From positions 62,001 through 126,000 of the forward strand of contig JACPPA010000023.1 in the NCBI GenBank assembly GCA_016191285.1: a stretch of 64,000 nucleotides of DNA, read 5' to 3'. The DNA is from Gammaproteobacteria bacterium (GTDB lineage: Bacteria; Pseudomonadota; Gammaproteobacteria; Ga0077536). Positions within the stretch are counted from its first letter, which is position 1. The number at the start of each line of letters is the position of its first letter. A program made the position numbers and the translations under genes. Below are positions 17,976-27,145 of the stretch, in pieces. Under the pieces are notes generated by a model, which saw only the letters and a list, made by a program, of their open reading frames with translations, did not search any database and was not told where the DNA came from.

Positions 17976-19574
17976 TCAATGGTTGCCATCAGAGCGACTC
18001 GCCAACGGCGGTCTCGTGGCCAATGGCACGAATAGTAGGGCCGCCGCGGTCAGGAGGGCAATCAATGCCCAGGCCTCGTTGATGGCTTGCGTCAGCGCGG
18101 CTCTTTCGATCAGCGGGCGCAGTATTGCCTGAACCATGGCATCAGGCGGACCCGGCGAGCGCGCCGCGAATGCGTCGAGTGAAAGACCGATGAATCGCGC
18201 TGTATTGATATCGCCCGCGCGCAATTCCTCCGCGATCGCCACGCCATGTAGAGTCGAACGGCTGAAGATTACGGTATCGATCAGCGCGAGACCGATGGCG
18301 CCTCCCAGATTGCGCATCAGATTAAAAAGACTACTCGCATCCGGTACCGAATCGATGGCTAGATTACCGAGCGCGAGCCGTATTGGCGGCAGTAGACAGA
18401 ACATTATCCCGACGCCGCGAATGACCTGCGGCCAGAACATCCCAGCGTAATCGGTTTGCGGGGTCTGAAAGGCGCTCAGCCCGAGACCGACGGCTAAGAG
18501 CCCGAAGCCGGCGGCAGTGAGCAGACGCGCATCGACGCGCTGCTCAAGCGCCAGCGTGAGCGGTGCGGCAAAAAGCTGTGCTACACCGGTTACCAGCATT
18601 ATTGAGCCGATGCCCAACGCATCATGGTCTCTGACGAATCCGAGAAAGACCGGCATGAGATAGACCGAGCCGAACAGGCCAACCCCTAGCACGAAAGACA
18701 GCAAACAGCCGATCGCAAAACTTCGATCGGAAAAGCTGCGGAGATCGACAAGCTTGTGAGTTACGTGCAGCGTACGACGGACAAAAGCGATAGTGCTTGT
18801 CAGGCTGAGCGTCAGCAACCCAGCCACCAGGCCGCTGACCCAGCCGCCGTTCGGCGCTTCCTTGAGCGCTAGTTCCAAGGCCGCTAGGGCCATCGCCATG
18901 AAAATCAGTGATTGAATGTCGAGCGTTCGGAATTCTTGCAGGCGCATCGGCGCTTTCGGCAACAGCGTGCAGGCGAGGACGGCCGAGAAGAGGCCGGGTA
19001 TAACGTTGATCAGGAATAGCCAGTGCCAGGAATAGGTCGTGGTAAGCCAGCCGCCGACGATTGGACCGATGGTCGGCGCCAGTACTGCTAGTACGCCTGC
19101 CAGCATGGTCGCGATCCCCTGGCGCCGAGGGGGAAACATCAGTATCACTGCCGAGAACACTAGCGGTATCAACGTTCCGCCGGAAAATCCCTGGACGACC
19201 CGCCAGCTAATCAAGACGCTGAAACCGCCACTGGCGGCGCAGCCGATTGAAGCCACCGTGAAAATGGCAACGGCCAGAACGAACAACCAGCGCATGCTCA
19301 GCATCCGCATCAGGAAGCCGGTCAAAGGGATGGCGATGACCTCAGCGATCAGATACGCGGTCTGCACCCAGCTCATTTGGTCGGGCGCCATGGCAAGCGC
19401 GCTCTGAATTTTCGGCAGCGACGTCGCGACAACCTGCACATCGAGGATCGCCATGAACATGCCAATACACATTACGACGAAGCCAAGCCAGGTGGCCGCG
19501 TTCATCTGTCGAGGCCGATTCGTCTCAACAGATTGCCCGACAAATGAGGACGGCATTGGTGCCGCCAAAGGCAA
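17976..19574 (-). CDS. MFS exporter, DHA2 (EmrB-like) family
   Basis: 14-helix drug/proton antiporter of the inner membrane, up to 532 residues. Early motif AILDVQVVATSLPKIQ, then WVQTAYLIAEVIAIPLTGFL and the motif C region GPIVGGWLTTTYSWHWLFLIN are typical of EmrB/DHA2 proteins. The frame opens at ATG 19574, overlapping the ketosynthase by 50 nt; ATG 19505 would avoid the overlap and begins right before the first helix. It is the last gene of the type III PKS cluster and probably exports the product or protects the cell from it. Confidence 0.9.
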   Translation of the reverse strand: MPLAAPMPSSFVGQSVETNRPRQMNAATWLGFVVMCIGMFMAILDVQVVATSLPKIQSALAMAPDQMSWVQTAYLIAEVIAIPLTGFLMRMLSMRWLFVLAVAIFTVASIGCAASGGFSVLISWRVVQGFSGGTLIPLVFSAVILMFPPRRQGIATMLAGVLAVLAPTIGPIVGGWLTTTYSWHWLFLINVIPGLFSAVLACTLLPKAPMRLQEFRTLDIQSLIFMAMALAALELALKEAPNGGWVSGLVAGLLTLSLTSTIAFVRRTLHVTHKLVDLRSFSDRSFAIGCLLSFVLGVGLFGSVYLMPVFLGFVRDHDALGIGSIMLVTGVAQLFAAPLTLALEQRVDARLLTAAGFGLLAVGLGLSAFQTPQTDYAGMFWPQVIRGVGIMFCLLPPIRLALGNLAIDSVPDASSLFNLMRNLGGAIGLALIDTVIFSRSTLHGVAIAEELRAGDINTARFIGLSLDAFAARSPGPPDAMVQAILRPLIERAALTQAINEAWALIALLTAAALLFVPLATRPPLASRSDGNH

Positions 19575-20781
19575 AGGAGTTCGACATGACTGCCGTCAAT
19601 TCGGGGATGGCTCTTGCCTTGCCTGGCACGTAATCGAGATCACATTCGGGATCAGGGACATTCAGATTAATGGTGGGCGGAACGATTTTTCGCCCTAACG
19701 CGAGCACGGCTGCCACAAACTCGAGGGCGCCGGCCGCACCGAGCAAGTGTCCGTGCATGGATTTGGTCGAACTGACCGCTAGGCGGCCGGCATGCGCGTC
19801 GAATACCTGCTTGATCGCCGCGGTTTCCACGGCATCGTTGGCCAACGTGCCGGTGCCGTGGGCGTTGATATAGCCGATGTCCTCGGCGCGCAGCGCAGCG
19901 GATTCGAGTGCTCGCCGCATGGTGGCGGCCTGACCTTCGACAGTGGGCCGCGTGATATGCGCAGCATCGGTATTGAGCCCGTAACCGACAAGTTCTGCAT
20001 GCACACGAGCGCCACGCGCCTGCGCATGCCGCCAGTCTTCCAGTATGACCATGGCCGCGCCTTCACCCAGCACAAGGCCCGTTCGGTCTTTGGCAAAGGG
20101 TTTGCACGAAGCCGCGGGATCGCGCGGGTCTTCGCTCGCGAGGGTCTTCAGCGCATCCCAGGCTGCCAGGGTTCCGTCGGTAAGCGGCGCTTCGGCGCCG
20201 CCGGCGATTGATAGGTCGATTTCTCCCAGCGCAATCCGCCGCGCCGCTTCGCCGATTGCAACGGCGGACGATGAACAGGCGGTGGAATAGGTCAGATTCG
20301 GTCCGTTCAAGCCATACTCGATTCCGATCCAGGAGGCCGCGGCATTATTCATGGCCATCAGGACGCTATAGGGTTTGACTCGCTCAGACCGTTCTCCGTA
20401 AAAAGTGAAATAACTATCGTCGGTGGTTTGGGCGCCCCCCATGCCGGTGCCGACGAATACGCCGGTGCGCAGACGGTTCGTGTCATCGAACACCAGAGCG
20501 GCCTCGCTTACCGCCTGTGCCGCGGCTGCCAGCGCAAACTGACTGACCCGATCTAGCATGCGTAGCCGGGGCGCGGGAAAGCGCTTCGCGCCGTCGAACG
20601 CTGCCGCGCCGCCGATGTGGCGTCGCGGGTTTGCGAGCACGGGCTTGCTGGCATGCGCCAGTACCGGTACCGGCAGTCGGGTAATTCCCGAGCGCCCCAT
20701 TGCAAGGCTTTCGAAGAATTCGTCCGCGCCGTTCCCCAGCGGCGAAATCACCCCCAGTCCGGTCACGACGACGCGTCTCAA
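19525..20781 (-). CDS. KAS II-like beta-ketoacyl-ACP synthase
   Basis: Condensing enzyme, 418 residues from a TTG start at 20781. That TTG overlaps the stop of the carrier-protein gene (TTGA), and it places RRVVVTGLGVISPLG at the very N-terminus as in FabF. Catalytic residues are present: Cys169 in STACSSSA, His in NAHGTGT and His in SMHGHLLGAAGA. SFAFGGTNA is the C-terminal signature. Its coupling to a dedicated carrier protein inside a type III PKS cluster suggests a role in making or extending an acyl starter rather than in housekeeping synthesis. Confidence 0.9.
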   Translation of the reverse strand: MRRVVVTGLGVISPLGNGADEFFESLAMGRSGITRLPVPVLAHASKPVLANPRRHIGGAAAFDGAKRFPAPRLRMLDRVSQFALAAAAQAVSEAALVFDDTNRLRTGVFVGTGMGGAQTTDDSYFTFYGERSERVKPYSVLMAMNNAAASWIGIEYGLNGPNLTYSTACSSSAVAIGEAARRIALGEIDLSIAGGAEAPLTDGTLAAWDALKTLASEDPRDPAASCKPFAKDRTGLVLGEGAAMVILEDWRHAQARGARVHAELVGYGLNTDAAHITRPTVEGQAATMRRALESAALRAEDIGYINAHGTGTLANDAVETAAIKQVFDAHAGRLAVSSTKSMHGHLLGAAGALEFVAAVLALGRKIVPPTINLNVPDPECDLDYVPGKARAIPELTAVMSNSFAFGGTNAVLICRAIC

Positions 20782-21056
20782 GACGTAGCTTCTTTCCCAG
20801 CTAACGCCGGAAACTGCTCGGCGACAAGCTTGTCGATATACGCCACGAGGTCGCCGAGAGTTTTCATCTGGCTGCGCCATGCCGCGGGTTCAGACGGCAC
20901 CGTGATCTTGAACTCATCCTCAACGGCGAACAGAATTTCTATCATCGACAACGAGTCGATTTCCAGTTCTTCCAGATTCGCTTCCGGCGGCAGGATTTCA
21001 GGTGCGAGGTCGAAATTAGCTTTGAAGATACCGTGCATAGTTTGTAACGTCGTCAT
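20778..21056 (-). CDS. Acyl carrier protein
   Basis: 92-residue carrier protein; start ATG 21056 has a strong AGGAGG about 8 nt upstream. Ser35 in the motif EIDSLSMIE is the phosphopantetheine site. Sequences around it (ANLEELEIDSLSM, FAVEDEFKITVPSE) are of the FAS/PKS type. It lies between the FAD oxidoreductase and the ketosynthase and overlaps the latter by 4 nt, so it is probably dedicated to this cluster. Confidence 0.9.
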   Translation of the reverse strand: MTTLQTMHGIFKANFDLAPEILPPEANLEELEIDSLSMIEILFAVEDEFKITVPSEPAAWRSQMKTLGDLVAYIDKLVAEQFPALAGKEATS

Positions 21057-21127
21057 CGGGTTCCTCCTGGAATGACAAGTTAAGAATCGAAAGCGCGTCG
21101 TGCGCCTAAGTTGGTCGCCATTAGCGC

Positions 21128-22369
21128 TTACCTCGGTAATGCGTCGACTTGGCGTGAGATACGGAGCGGCTCTGACTTGCCGCTCCAGCGCGCACCCGCG
21201 GTCAGGAGTCGTGGGAAGTACTGCAGTACGCGGGTCGCGACGCGTGTCGGTAGCGGCCGCATGAACAGCTGTGCGAATAAGGCGGCGATGTACAAGCGCC
21301 GAGAGAAATTCCGGCGCCACGCCAGTGCATAGTCATACCGGATCCTTTCGAGCAGGTGGCTTGGAGCGTACAAGCTGCTGCGCACGTCCAGGCGCGTAAT
21401 CAATTGCTCACATAATAAGGCTGCGGATTGAATGGCCATGCTGACGCCTTCGGCGACAATGGGATGCGCTTCGGCTGCTGCATTGCCGACCGTGAAGATC
21501 CCAGCGTGACCGAAAGTACGGATCCCCGTTCGCAAGGGCCCGGCAGACAACCATTCGCCGTCCAGCGTTGCGGCAGACAGCGCGAGCGCGACACCGGTGC
21601 AGGACGAACGTAGGTGTTCGAGCACCGCGGCGCCGGCTTTTTCATTCGGCCACTGTTGCCGACAGCGTGCGAGCCGGTCGCGGCGGATGCAGCACGAGAG
21701 GCTGACGCGTCCGTCGTCAATTTGCACCATTCCGCCATAGCCGCCCGGAAAGGAGAGCAAGGGCATGAGGTCCGGTGGTAGCGAGGCGTTGCGGAAATGC
21801 GTTTTGAAGCCGAACAGATCCGAGGCCGACGGTACTCGACGAAAGTCCTGCGTCGGCAGCGGGCCGGATTCCCAAGAACCATGCGCGGCAACCATCAACC
21901 GCGACTGCAACGAACGGATCTGCCCGGTCGCTTTGTCGCTAATCGTGCACTCGTAGCCACCGGGTCGAGCGACGAAGGCCGACAGCGTATACGGCTGCCA
22001 CACGTCGGCGCCGGCCAGGGCGGCGCTACGGAGGAGCAGTGTATCGAGGTGCTCGCGGCGCACCGCTCTTCCGCTGTACTCAGCCCCGGCTGCGAGCGAG
22101 GTCAATTCAGCGGTGATCATCGCGGCATCGGCATAGAGGCCTACCCGGCGTACCGGAGGGCCGGCGAGTTCCTGCAAGGGGCCTGCAACGCCCAACCGCT
22201 GCAACAGCGGCCAGGTCGTTCCCGAGATGAATTCTCCGCATACTTTGCGGCGCGGATACGACATCTTCTCGACGATTGCGATCCGCCAGCCTGCCCGCGC
22301 CAGGACCGCGCCGGCCGTTGCGCCGGATGGCCCGCCACCGACGATGATGGCGTCGTAGTCGGTGGTCAT
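21128..22369 (-). CDS. FAD-dependent oxidoreductase, geranylgeranyl-reductase-like
   Basis: 413-residue flavoprotein. The Rossmann fingerprint IIVGGGPSGATAGAVLARAG is at the N-terminus, then KVCGEFISG as in geranylgeranyl reductase-like enzymes and aromatic hydroxylases. The second FAD motif GIFTVGNAAAEAHPIVAEGVSMAIQSA lies near residue 295. In PKS clusters such proteins hydroxylate or oxidise the polyketide ring. Its ATG directly abuts the methyltransferase stop, so they share a transcript. Confidence 0.88.
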   Translation of the reverse strand: MTTDYDAIIVGGGPSGATAGAVLARAGWRIAIVEKMSYPRRKVCGEFISGTTWPLLQRLGVAGPLQELAGPPVRRVGLYADAAMITAELTSLAAGAEYSGRAVRREHLDTLLLRSAALAGADVWQPYTLSAFVARPGGYECTISDKATGQIRSLQSRLMVAAHGSWESGPLPTQDFRRVPSASDLFGFKTHFRNASLPPDLMPLLSFPGGYGGMVQIDDGRVSLSCCIRRDRLARCRQQWPNEKAGAAVLEHLRSSCTGVALALSAATLDGEWLSAGPLRTGIRTFGHAGIFTVGNAAAEAHPIVAEGVSMAIQSAALLCEQLITRLDVRSSLYAPSHLLERIRYDYALAWRRNFSRRLYIAALFAQLFMRPLPTRVATRVLQYFPRLLTAGARWSGKSEPLRISRQVDALPR

Positions 22370-23083
22370 TTACCGTTCTTTCCGGATTGCTAGAAAACAA
22401 TGGCTGAACAAGCCCGCTTTATACTCGTCCACTACCCAGTCCCGTGACTCGGGCCATAGCGCCGACAACTCTCGCCCTTGGAATCCGGCATGGACGCTGG
22501 ACACCGCATCGTGGCGCGTCACGGGTCCGGCCCCCAGCAGGGCGACCAAGTGGCTACCAAGCAGCGCTAAGGCAGAGCGCCTGGGTTCACAGCAAAAGAA
22601 CACGCGAGTGCGCGCCGCGAGTGCACCTAGCATTCGTACCAGCTCGGCCGACGAGAAATGGTGGATGAACAAACTTGCGTAGATCACATCCCAGCGTGTG
22701 CCGTCGGGTATCGCCAACCAATCGAACACATCCATCGCGACGACGCGAGGCGTCCACCCGACCTGGCGCAGACGCTCAAGCGTGTGGGGAGCGACAATGT
22801 TCAGACGGTCCAGCAAGGTGGCGCGAACAGCAGGCCATCGTGCCGCCCGCCGCGTTGCCAGGCGTAACATCAGCGAGCCGTCGCCGGCGCCGATTTCGAG
22901 AAGACTGCGCGGCGCGGAAGCGACGGGAATCCGGTCCAACGCACCCTCAAGGATGGAAAGCGTTGCCATCGCCCGGTGAATGCGCCGCAAATCGGCTCTC
23001 GATCGCTGCGCGCGCGGATCCCCGGCAGCCAGTTCGTCGAGTAATTCCGGCGCGACGCGCCGTGGTAGGGTCAGATCCATCAT
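22370..23083 (-). CDS. SAM-dependent methyltransferase (class I)
   Basis: 237 residues; SAM-binding motif LLEIGAGDGSLMLRLA near residue 64 and acidic post-I region TLLDRLN. The following VIYASLFIHHFSSAELVRML matches small-molecule methyltransferases. ATG 23083 or the adjacent ATG 23080 follows GGGGAAGG. Located between the type III PKS and the FAD oxidoreductase, it probably methylates the polyketide product. Confidence 0.87.
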   Translation of the reverse strand: MMDLTLPRRVAPELLDELAAGDPRAQRSRADLRRIHRAMATLSILEGALDRIPVASAPRSLLEIGAGDGSLMLRLATRRAARWPAVRATLLDRLNIVAPHTLERLRQVGWTPRVVAMDVFDWLAIPDGTRWDVIYASLFIHHFSSAELVRMLGALAARTRVFFCCEPRRSALALLGSHLVALLGAGPVTRHDAVSSVHAGFQGRELSALWPESRDWVVDEYKAGLFSHCFLAIRKER

Positions 23084-23104
23084 ACCTTCCCCATACCGCT
23101 CGAA

Positions 23105-24163
23105 TCACTCGACCTTAAGCATGGCGCCGTGGCAGCTGAATCCAGCACCGAAAGACGACATCCACCACCATCCGGGCTGGGCGTTGTCCTCGAGCGCAGC
23201 CTGCAAGACAAAATAGACGAAGGCGCTGCTCAGGTTGCCGTAGAGGCGCAGCATGTCCGCGCTGTAACGTAGATCATCAGCCGTGATGTTCAGACGATTC
23301 TGCAGAGCACTCAATACGTCCCGCCCACCGGCGTGCATGATCCAGGCGGTGATGGTCTCCGGCTCGATCCCTTCAGCGCTGAGCACTGAGCGCAGCACTT
23401 CCTTTGCGTGATCGGCAGCCAGTCTGGGAACTGGCCGCGTCAGCACATTCCGCAGCATCCCTTGCCTAGTTTCGAACAGCAGCGCCTTGCGCTCGGCCGG
23501 ATTAACCAGTGACGCAAACGTTTTCCATTCGACAGTGCGACGCCTTGGATTGGGATGTTTCGACAACACGGCCGCTCTCGCGCCATCGCCAAACAGGCAC
23601 GCGCTGATCAGCACGCCCGGATCATTGTCCAAGTACATCGCTGCGCTGCAGACTTCGACACAGATAGACAAGACGTGATCACAGGAATCGGCAGCGAGCA
23701 AAGCAGCGGCAAGACGCCAATTCGGTAACGCGGCGGCACAACCCTGTCCCACCAGGTCGAATGCCAGCACGTCGGCGCGCAGTCCGAGACGTTCGATAAC
23801 GTAACTCGTCAACCCTGGACACAGATAGCCAGTGCAAGTGCTGACCACGAGCCCGTCGATGTCATGCGCTACCACGTTGGCCGCATGTAGCGCCGCTTGG
23901 CCCGCCGCGGAGCCGAGCACCGGCGCGTTGGCGAGGAAGCGGGCATGCAGCGTATCTGGGTCGATGTTGAACACCTCGCTCAGGGATTCAACTGCGAGTG
24001 ACCGAAACGCGATGCCATTATCTTTCGTCAAGACTGCCTTCGCGATCAGATGCGCACGCTCGTCCAGCTTCAGAAACCAGTCTGATTTCTCGAAGGCTTC
24101 CCAGCAGTCGGCTTTGCTGTAGCGGTGGGCTGGATTTGAGGTGCCTAGGCCGTTAACGAACAT
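23105..24163 (-). CDS. Type III polyketide synthase (chalcone synthase-like)
   Basis: 352-residue homodimeric ketosynthase that condenses malonyl units onto an acyl starter and cyclises the product, giving alkylpyrones, resorcinols or similar. The triad is complete: Cys142 in DLVGQGCAAALPN, His277 in WIMHAGGRD, Asn310 in LYGNLSSAF. Start ATG 24163 gives a normal N-terminus (MFVNGLGTSNP). It is the first gene of a run of six minus-strand genes ending with the exporter. Confidence 0.92.
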   Translation of the reverse strand: MFVNGLGTSNPAHRYSKADCWEAFEKSDWFLKLDERAHLIAKAVLTKDNGIAFRSLAVESLSEVFNIDPDTLHARFLANAPVLGSAAGQAALHAANVVAHDIDGLVVSTCTGYLCPGLTSYVIERLGLRADVLAFDLVGQGCAAALPNWRLAAALLAADSCDHVLSICVEVCSAAMYLDNDPGVLISACLFGDGARAAVLSKHPNPRRRTVEWKTFASLVNPAERKALLFETRQGMLRNVLTRPVPRLAADHAKEVLRSVLSAEGIEPETITAWIMHAGGRDVLSALQNRLNITADDLRYSADMLRLYGNLSSAFVYFVLQAALEDNAQPGWWWMSSFGAGFSCHGAMLKVE

Positions 24164-24280
24164 CCAGCCTCCGATGGCGATAAATTCATGTCATTTAACC
24201 GCCGCTTCAACCCCAGGTTGCCGTTGTTAAGCAGGGTTTCTGATCATTGCAGAATTGTCTAATGAGCAGAGAACTCACTC

Positions 24281-24296
24281 TGTTCGCCACCGCACA
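24281..24296. promoter_or_regulatory. Variant TGTKC-N-GCACA palindrome
   Basis: TGTTC and GCACA are separated by 6 nt instead of 4, about 85 nt upstream of the Crp/Fnr remnant. It resembles the sites at 26156, 27774, 28639, 32134 and 34089. The unusual spacing may reflect decay. Confidence 0.3.
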
Positions 24297-24368
24297 CAGA
24301 CCGCGCGGTCCCGAGATGCGCACTCCACGGCGACGTGTCCGTTTCATCGCATTCCGCCACGTGAGTAG

Positions 24369-24647
24369 CAGTGGCTGAAGAGGCAACTCGAGCCGGTTAC
24401 GCTTACCTTCGGGCAAATACTCTACGAGCCCGCAACGGCAATCCGGCATGTCTATTTTCCCATCGACTGTCTTATTTCTTTACTCACTGCAGTCGACAAA
24501 CGTCAGACGCTGGAGGTCGGCACGGTCGGCAATGAAGGCATGGCCGGGATGCCTTTTATCCTTGGCATTGGTATCTCGGGTGTCCGGGCCATTGTGGTTT
24601 GCGTATTTCACTTTATCTTGCAGGATGCCGACACGAATGGCGCTTAA
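24369..24647 (+). pseudogene. Crp/Fnr-family regulator fragment truncated by a MITE
   Basis: Open from just after a stop at 24366. The sequence LEPVTLTFGQILYEPATAIRH, then VYFPIDCLISLL, VGNEGMAGMPFILGIGIS matches residues about 20-90 of the three intact Crp/Fnr-type genes nearby. The start codon is missing, and the DNA-binding half is replaced by the mobile element at 24635, which supplies the stop codon. Confidence 0.75.
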
Positions 24648-24864
24648 TTAAGTGCGGTTTACGCCGTCACCCCGTGCGCCGAGCACTAGGTCCAGTGAAA
24701 AATGAATTCATTGTTTGACTGGATTCCTCCCGGCGAAAGCCGGGAATTCGCCGGAATGACGGCGGTGTTGCTCGAAGGCACTTTGGATTCCGGCGTTCGC
24801 CGGAATGACGAAGGGCCAAGGTTGCGCCTCTTTCCCGGCATTCCAGCTTGAGTAAGTGCCATTC
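24635..24864 (+). mobile_element. MITE-like element, copy 2 (230 bp, 11-bp target duplication)
   Basis: Ends GAATGGCGCTT and AAGTGCCATTC are inverted repeats. Flanking direct repeats are GATGCCGACAC (24624-24634) and GATGCCGGCAC (24865-24875), 10 of 11 identical. It shares the TTAAGTGCGGTTT and GTCCAGTGAA blocks with copy 1 and holds an extra internal CCGG hairpin, which explains its greater length. It interrupts a Crp/Fnr-type gene. Confidence 0.82.
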
Positions 24865-24897
24865 GATGCCGGCACCGGTGCGCGATTAGGTTGTACG

Positions 24898-25482
24898 TCA
24901 ACCTGTTGAGGCATTTTTGAGATGGCTTCCAGTCGCCTCGTTCGATTCGTTATCGATCTGATCGATCAATTTGCCGGGCCGCGTCGACGCCGCTAATACG
25001 GATAGCACCTGATCACTATCAACGTCGGCACCGATCTTTTCCGCAATCCTCACCAGCATCTTTAACATTGTGGTGTTTTCTTGCTCGGTCAGTAAATTAA
25101 TTTGTAGATCGAGGCGGCTGCGCCGCTCGGCTATACGAGTTTCCCGATTCTGGCTAATCAGAATGAAAGCGGACAGGAAGATCGCCTCTAACGACACCAC
25201 GAGCGTGAGAAATGTAAATGGGAACGGGTCGGGGTGAAAAGGGAATAAGGACGATAGGTTTAAAATTATCCAGGCGCCGAACCATGCTACATGCAACCAA
25301 ACGAAGTTGACGCTTCCGCAAAATGCCGCAATAAATTTGGCAACGCGTTCACCTGGGGTGATCGAAGCCATTACGGATCGCTCCAGATCGGCAATCGTCC
25401 GAACATTGTGTTCGGTTAGTTCATCCGCAGTCCGTGGGTTTAGGCTGCCGGCGAGTTGCTGGTCCGGTTCATTGATAGGCAA
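24898..25482 (-). CDS. DUF1003 membrane protein
   Basis: 194-residue inner-membrane protein of the DUF1003 family, function unknown. It has two hydrophobic helices (FVWLHVAWFGAWIILNL and FTFLTLVVSLEAIFLSAFIL, about 78-125) followed by the family's SQNRETRIAERRSRLDLQIN block and a soluble tail with LLTEQENT. It may follow the regulators around it in response to stress; the sequence shows nothing more specific. Confidence 0.85.
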   Translation of the reverse strand: MPINEPDQQLAGSLNPRTADELTEHNVRTIADLERSVMASITPGERVAKFIAAFCGSVNFVWLHVAWFGAWIILNLSSLFPFHPDPFPFTFLTLVVSLEAIFLSAFILISQNRETRIAERRSRLDLQINLLTEQENTTMLKMLVRIAEKIGADVDSDQVLSVLAASTRPGKLIDQIDNESNEATGSHLKNASTG

Positions 25483-25544
25483 CGATATCGAGCCCCTTTA
25501 GTTGATAGCGAGATTATTTCTTTTCGACATCCTCGTGGTCATCG

Positions 25545-25945
25545 CTATGCCAACGTTCGAACCGATTTTTCGCGTTCCCACTGTCGGGTCTTTGCCGCTG
25601 CGATAAAGGCCCCCGTGTCATCGGCGTTTACCACGCCTGGATCACTGCGGATATAAGCTTTTGTCAGCAAGGCTTTGGCGCCATCGGCGGCGGCGATGGC
25701 TTTCAGATGCACGAAAGCGTCGCGCACGAACTCGATCGCCGCGCTCTCCATCATCAGAACTTTTGCGCCATCGTCGGAAAGGACAACTGCAATGGCGTCG
25801 AACACGACCGAAGGCGTTCCTGCCAATTGTCCGTCCGCTCGCAGCAGCGAGCCGTCCGCCAGCATGGCGCCGCCGACTTGGGGAGCCACAATCTTAACGA
25901 CGGCTCCCGCGGCCTTCGCGACCTTGCTGATGTTCTTGATGGGAC
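25545..25945 (-). pseudogene. C-terminal domain fragment of a large (HPII-type) catalase
   Basis: The stretch KAAGAVVKIVAPQVGG, LADGSLLRADGQLAGTPS and VVFDAIAVVL, FVRDAFVHLKAIAAADGAKAL resembles the flavodoxin/DJ-1-like C-terminal domain of HPII catalases. The catalase core with the heme site is absent. It joins directly, in another frame, to a membrane-protein N-terminus at about 25945. It is probably debris, though a free-standing DJ-1-like domain cannot be excluded. Confidence 0.6.
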
Positions 25946-26100
25946 AGCGCCGCCGATACAACGGCCCCCGCGAAGATTGCGCCCCACGACACCGCACTCG
26001 CAGACGCGCGCGTGTCCGTGTCCTTGTCGCTCGCGTAAGGCTCTGGCACGGCGCCGCCGCGCCCAAGTTCGTTTGCGGCTAGCACATTGAGAGTAGTCAT
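25946..26100 (-). pseudogene. N-terminal fragment of a small membrane protein, fused to catalase debris
   Basis: From ATG 26100 the frame reads MTTLNVLAANELGRGG, then SASAVSWGAIFAGAVVSAAL, the beginning of the first helix of a common conserved membrane protein. The similarity breaks off within that helix where the catalase fragment begins. An upstream in-frame ATG at 26172 could extend the protein by 24 residues. Confidence 0.45.
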
Positions 26101-26155
26101 GATGAGTCCGCGCAGTTGGGGTGGAAGACGATCGCGCAAGGCGTCGTAAAGCGTC

Positions 26156-26169
26156 TGTTCGTCAGCACA
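26156..26169. promoter_or_regulatory. TGTKC-N4-GCACA palindrome
   Basis: TGTTC-GTCA-GCACA, upstream of the truncated membrane-protein gene on one side and 207 nt before the Crp/Fnr-type gene at 26376 on the other. It is one of a recurring set of sites close to Crp/Fnr-like genes in this window. Confidence 0.45.
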
Positions 26170-26375
26170 CATACCGCAGTCTACTCATCGGAAGAATTTA
26201 TAATTCGAGGTTGCTATTCTTGAAAGACATAGCATGCGGCGGGCCCTACTGTGGGCGGCCAATATCGCTTCGCGGGAGCGCCATCCCATGACCGTCGACG
26301 CCGAACTGAACGACCCTGCGTTCTTCGCGACTGGCGAGTACTGCAAACTCTTTCATCGCCGGACAATAGGTGCGT

Positions 26376-27101
26376 ATGCCTCTGCAAAATCATCTGCTAG
26401 CCGCTTTATCAACTGAAGTTCAGGCGCGCTTGTTTCCACGCCTTGAGCTGGTGTCATTGGCACTTGGCAAAGTCTTGTACGAATCCGGCGATACCATGCG
26501 GCATGTCTATTTCCCGACCGACTCCATCGTGTCGCTGCTCTACGTCATGGGAAACGGTGCGTCAGCCGAAATCTCGGTGGTCGGTAACGAGGGAGTAATC
26601 GGTGTTGCCTTGTTCATGGGTGGCGAAAGCACCCCGAGTCGGGCGATTGTACAAAGCGCCGGACAGGCTTACCGACTTGCTGGACAATTGCTCAAGAATG
26701 AGTTCAATCGCCACGAAGAGATCCTGCTACTGCTGTTGCGCTACACGCAATCCCTGATCACGCAAATGGCCCAGACCGCGGTCTGCAACCGGCATCATTC
26801 GATCGATCAACAACTATGTCGTTGGCTGCTGCTTTCACTGGACCGCCTACCGAGTAACCGCTTGACGATGACCCAGGAACTCATCGCGAACATGCTCGGG
26901 GTGCGGCGCGAGGGGGTCACCGACGCGGCTGGAAAACTTCAACGCCTTGGGGTCATTGAATACAGCCGGGGCCAGATCACGGTAGTGAATCGGCCGCAAC
27001 TCGAAACGCTGTGTTGCGAGTGTTACGCCGTGGTTAAAAAGGAAACTGAGCGGCTTCTGCCGTATCTGCGATCCTCGGTAGTGCGTCGCCAGGATCACTG
27101 A
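26376..27101 (+). CDS. Crp/Fnr-family regulator, CECY type, paralog 1
   Basis: 241 residues. The N-terminal cNMP-binding-like fold has LELVSLALGKVLYESGDTMRH and VVGNEGVIGVALFMGG; no Cys cluster for an Fe-S centre is at the N-terminus. The C-terminal winged HTH is LTMTQELIANMLGVRREGVTDAA; the recognition helix RREGVT lacks the E-SR signature of FNR. A CCECY motif near residue 215 is shared with the paralogs. ATG 26376 is preferred over GTG 26370. The ligand is unknown; pairs of Cys suggest redox or metal sensing. Confidence 0.88.
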   Translation: MPLQNHLLAALSTEVQARLFPRLELVSLALGKVLYESGDTMRHVYFPTDSIVSLLYVMGNGASAEISVVGNEGVIGVALFMGGESTPSRAIVQSAGQAYRLAGQLLKNEFNRHEEILLLLLRYTQSLITQMAQTAVCNRHHSIDQQLCRWLLLSLDRLPSNRLTMTQELIANMLGVRREGVTDAAGKLQRLGVIEYSRGQITVVNRPQLETLCCECYAVVKKETERLLPYLRSSVVRRQDH

Positions 27102-27145
27102 AGGTGGCTTGATTTATTCTCATTGAAATAAATAACGTCCACGGG

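Noticed and set aside
26234-26416. Plus-strand 60-codon frame upstream of the Crp/Fnr gene
   Set aside because: No ribosome site and no recognisable family; it overlaps the start of the regulator in another frame, so it is probably leader sequence.
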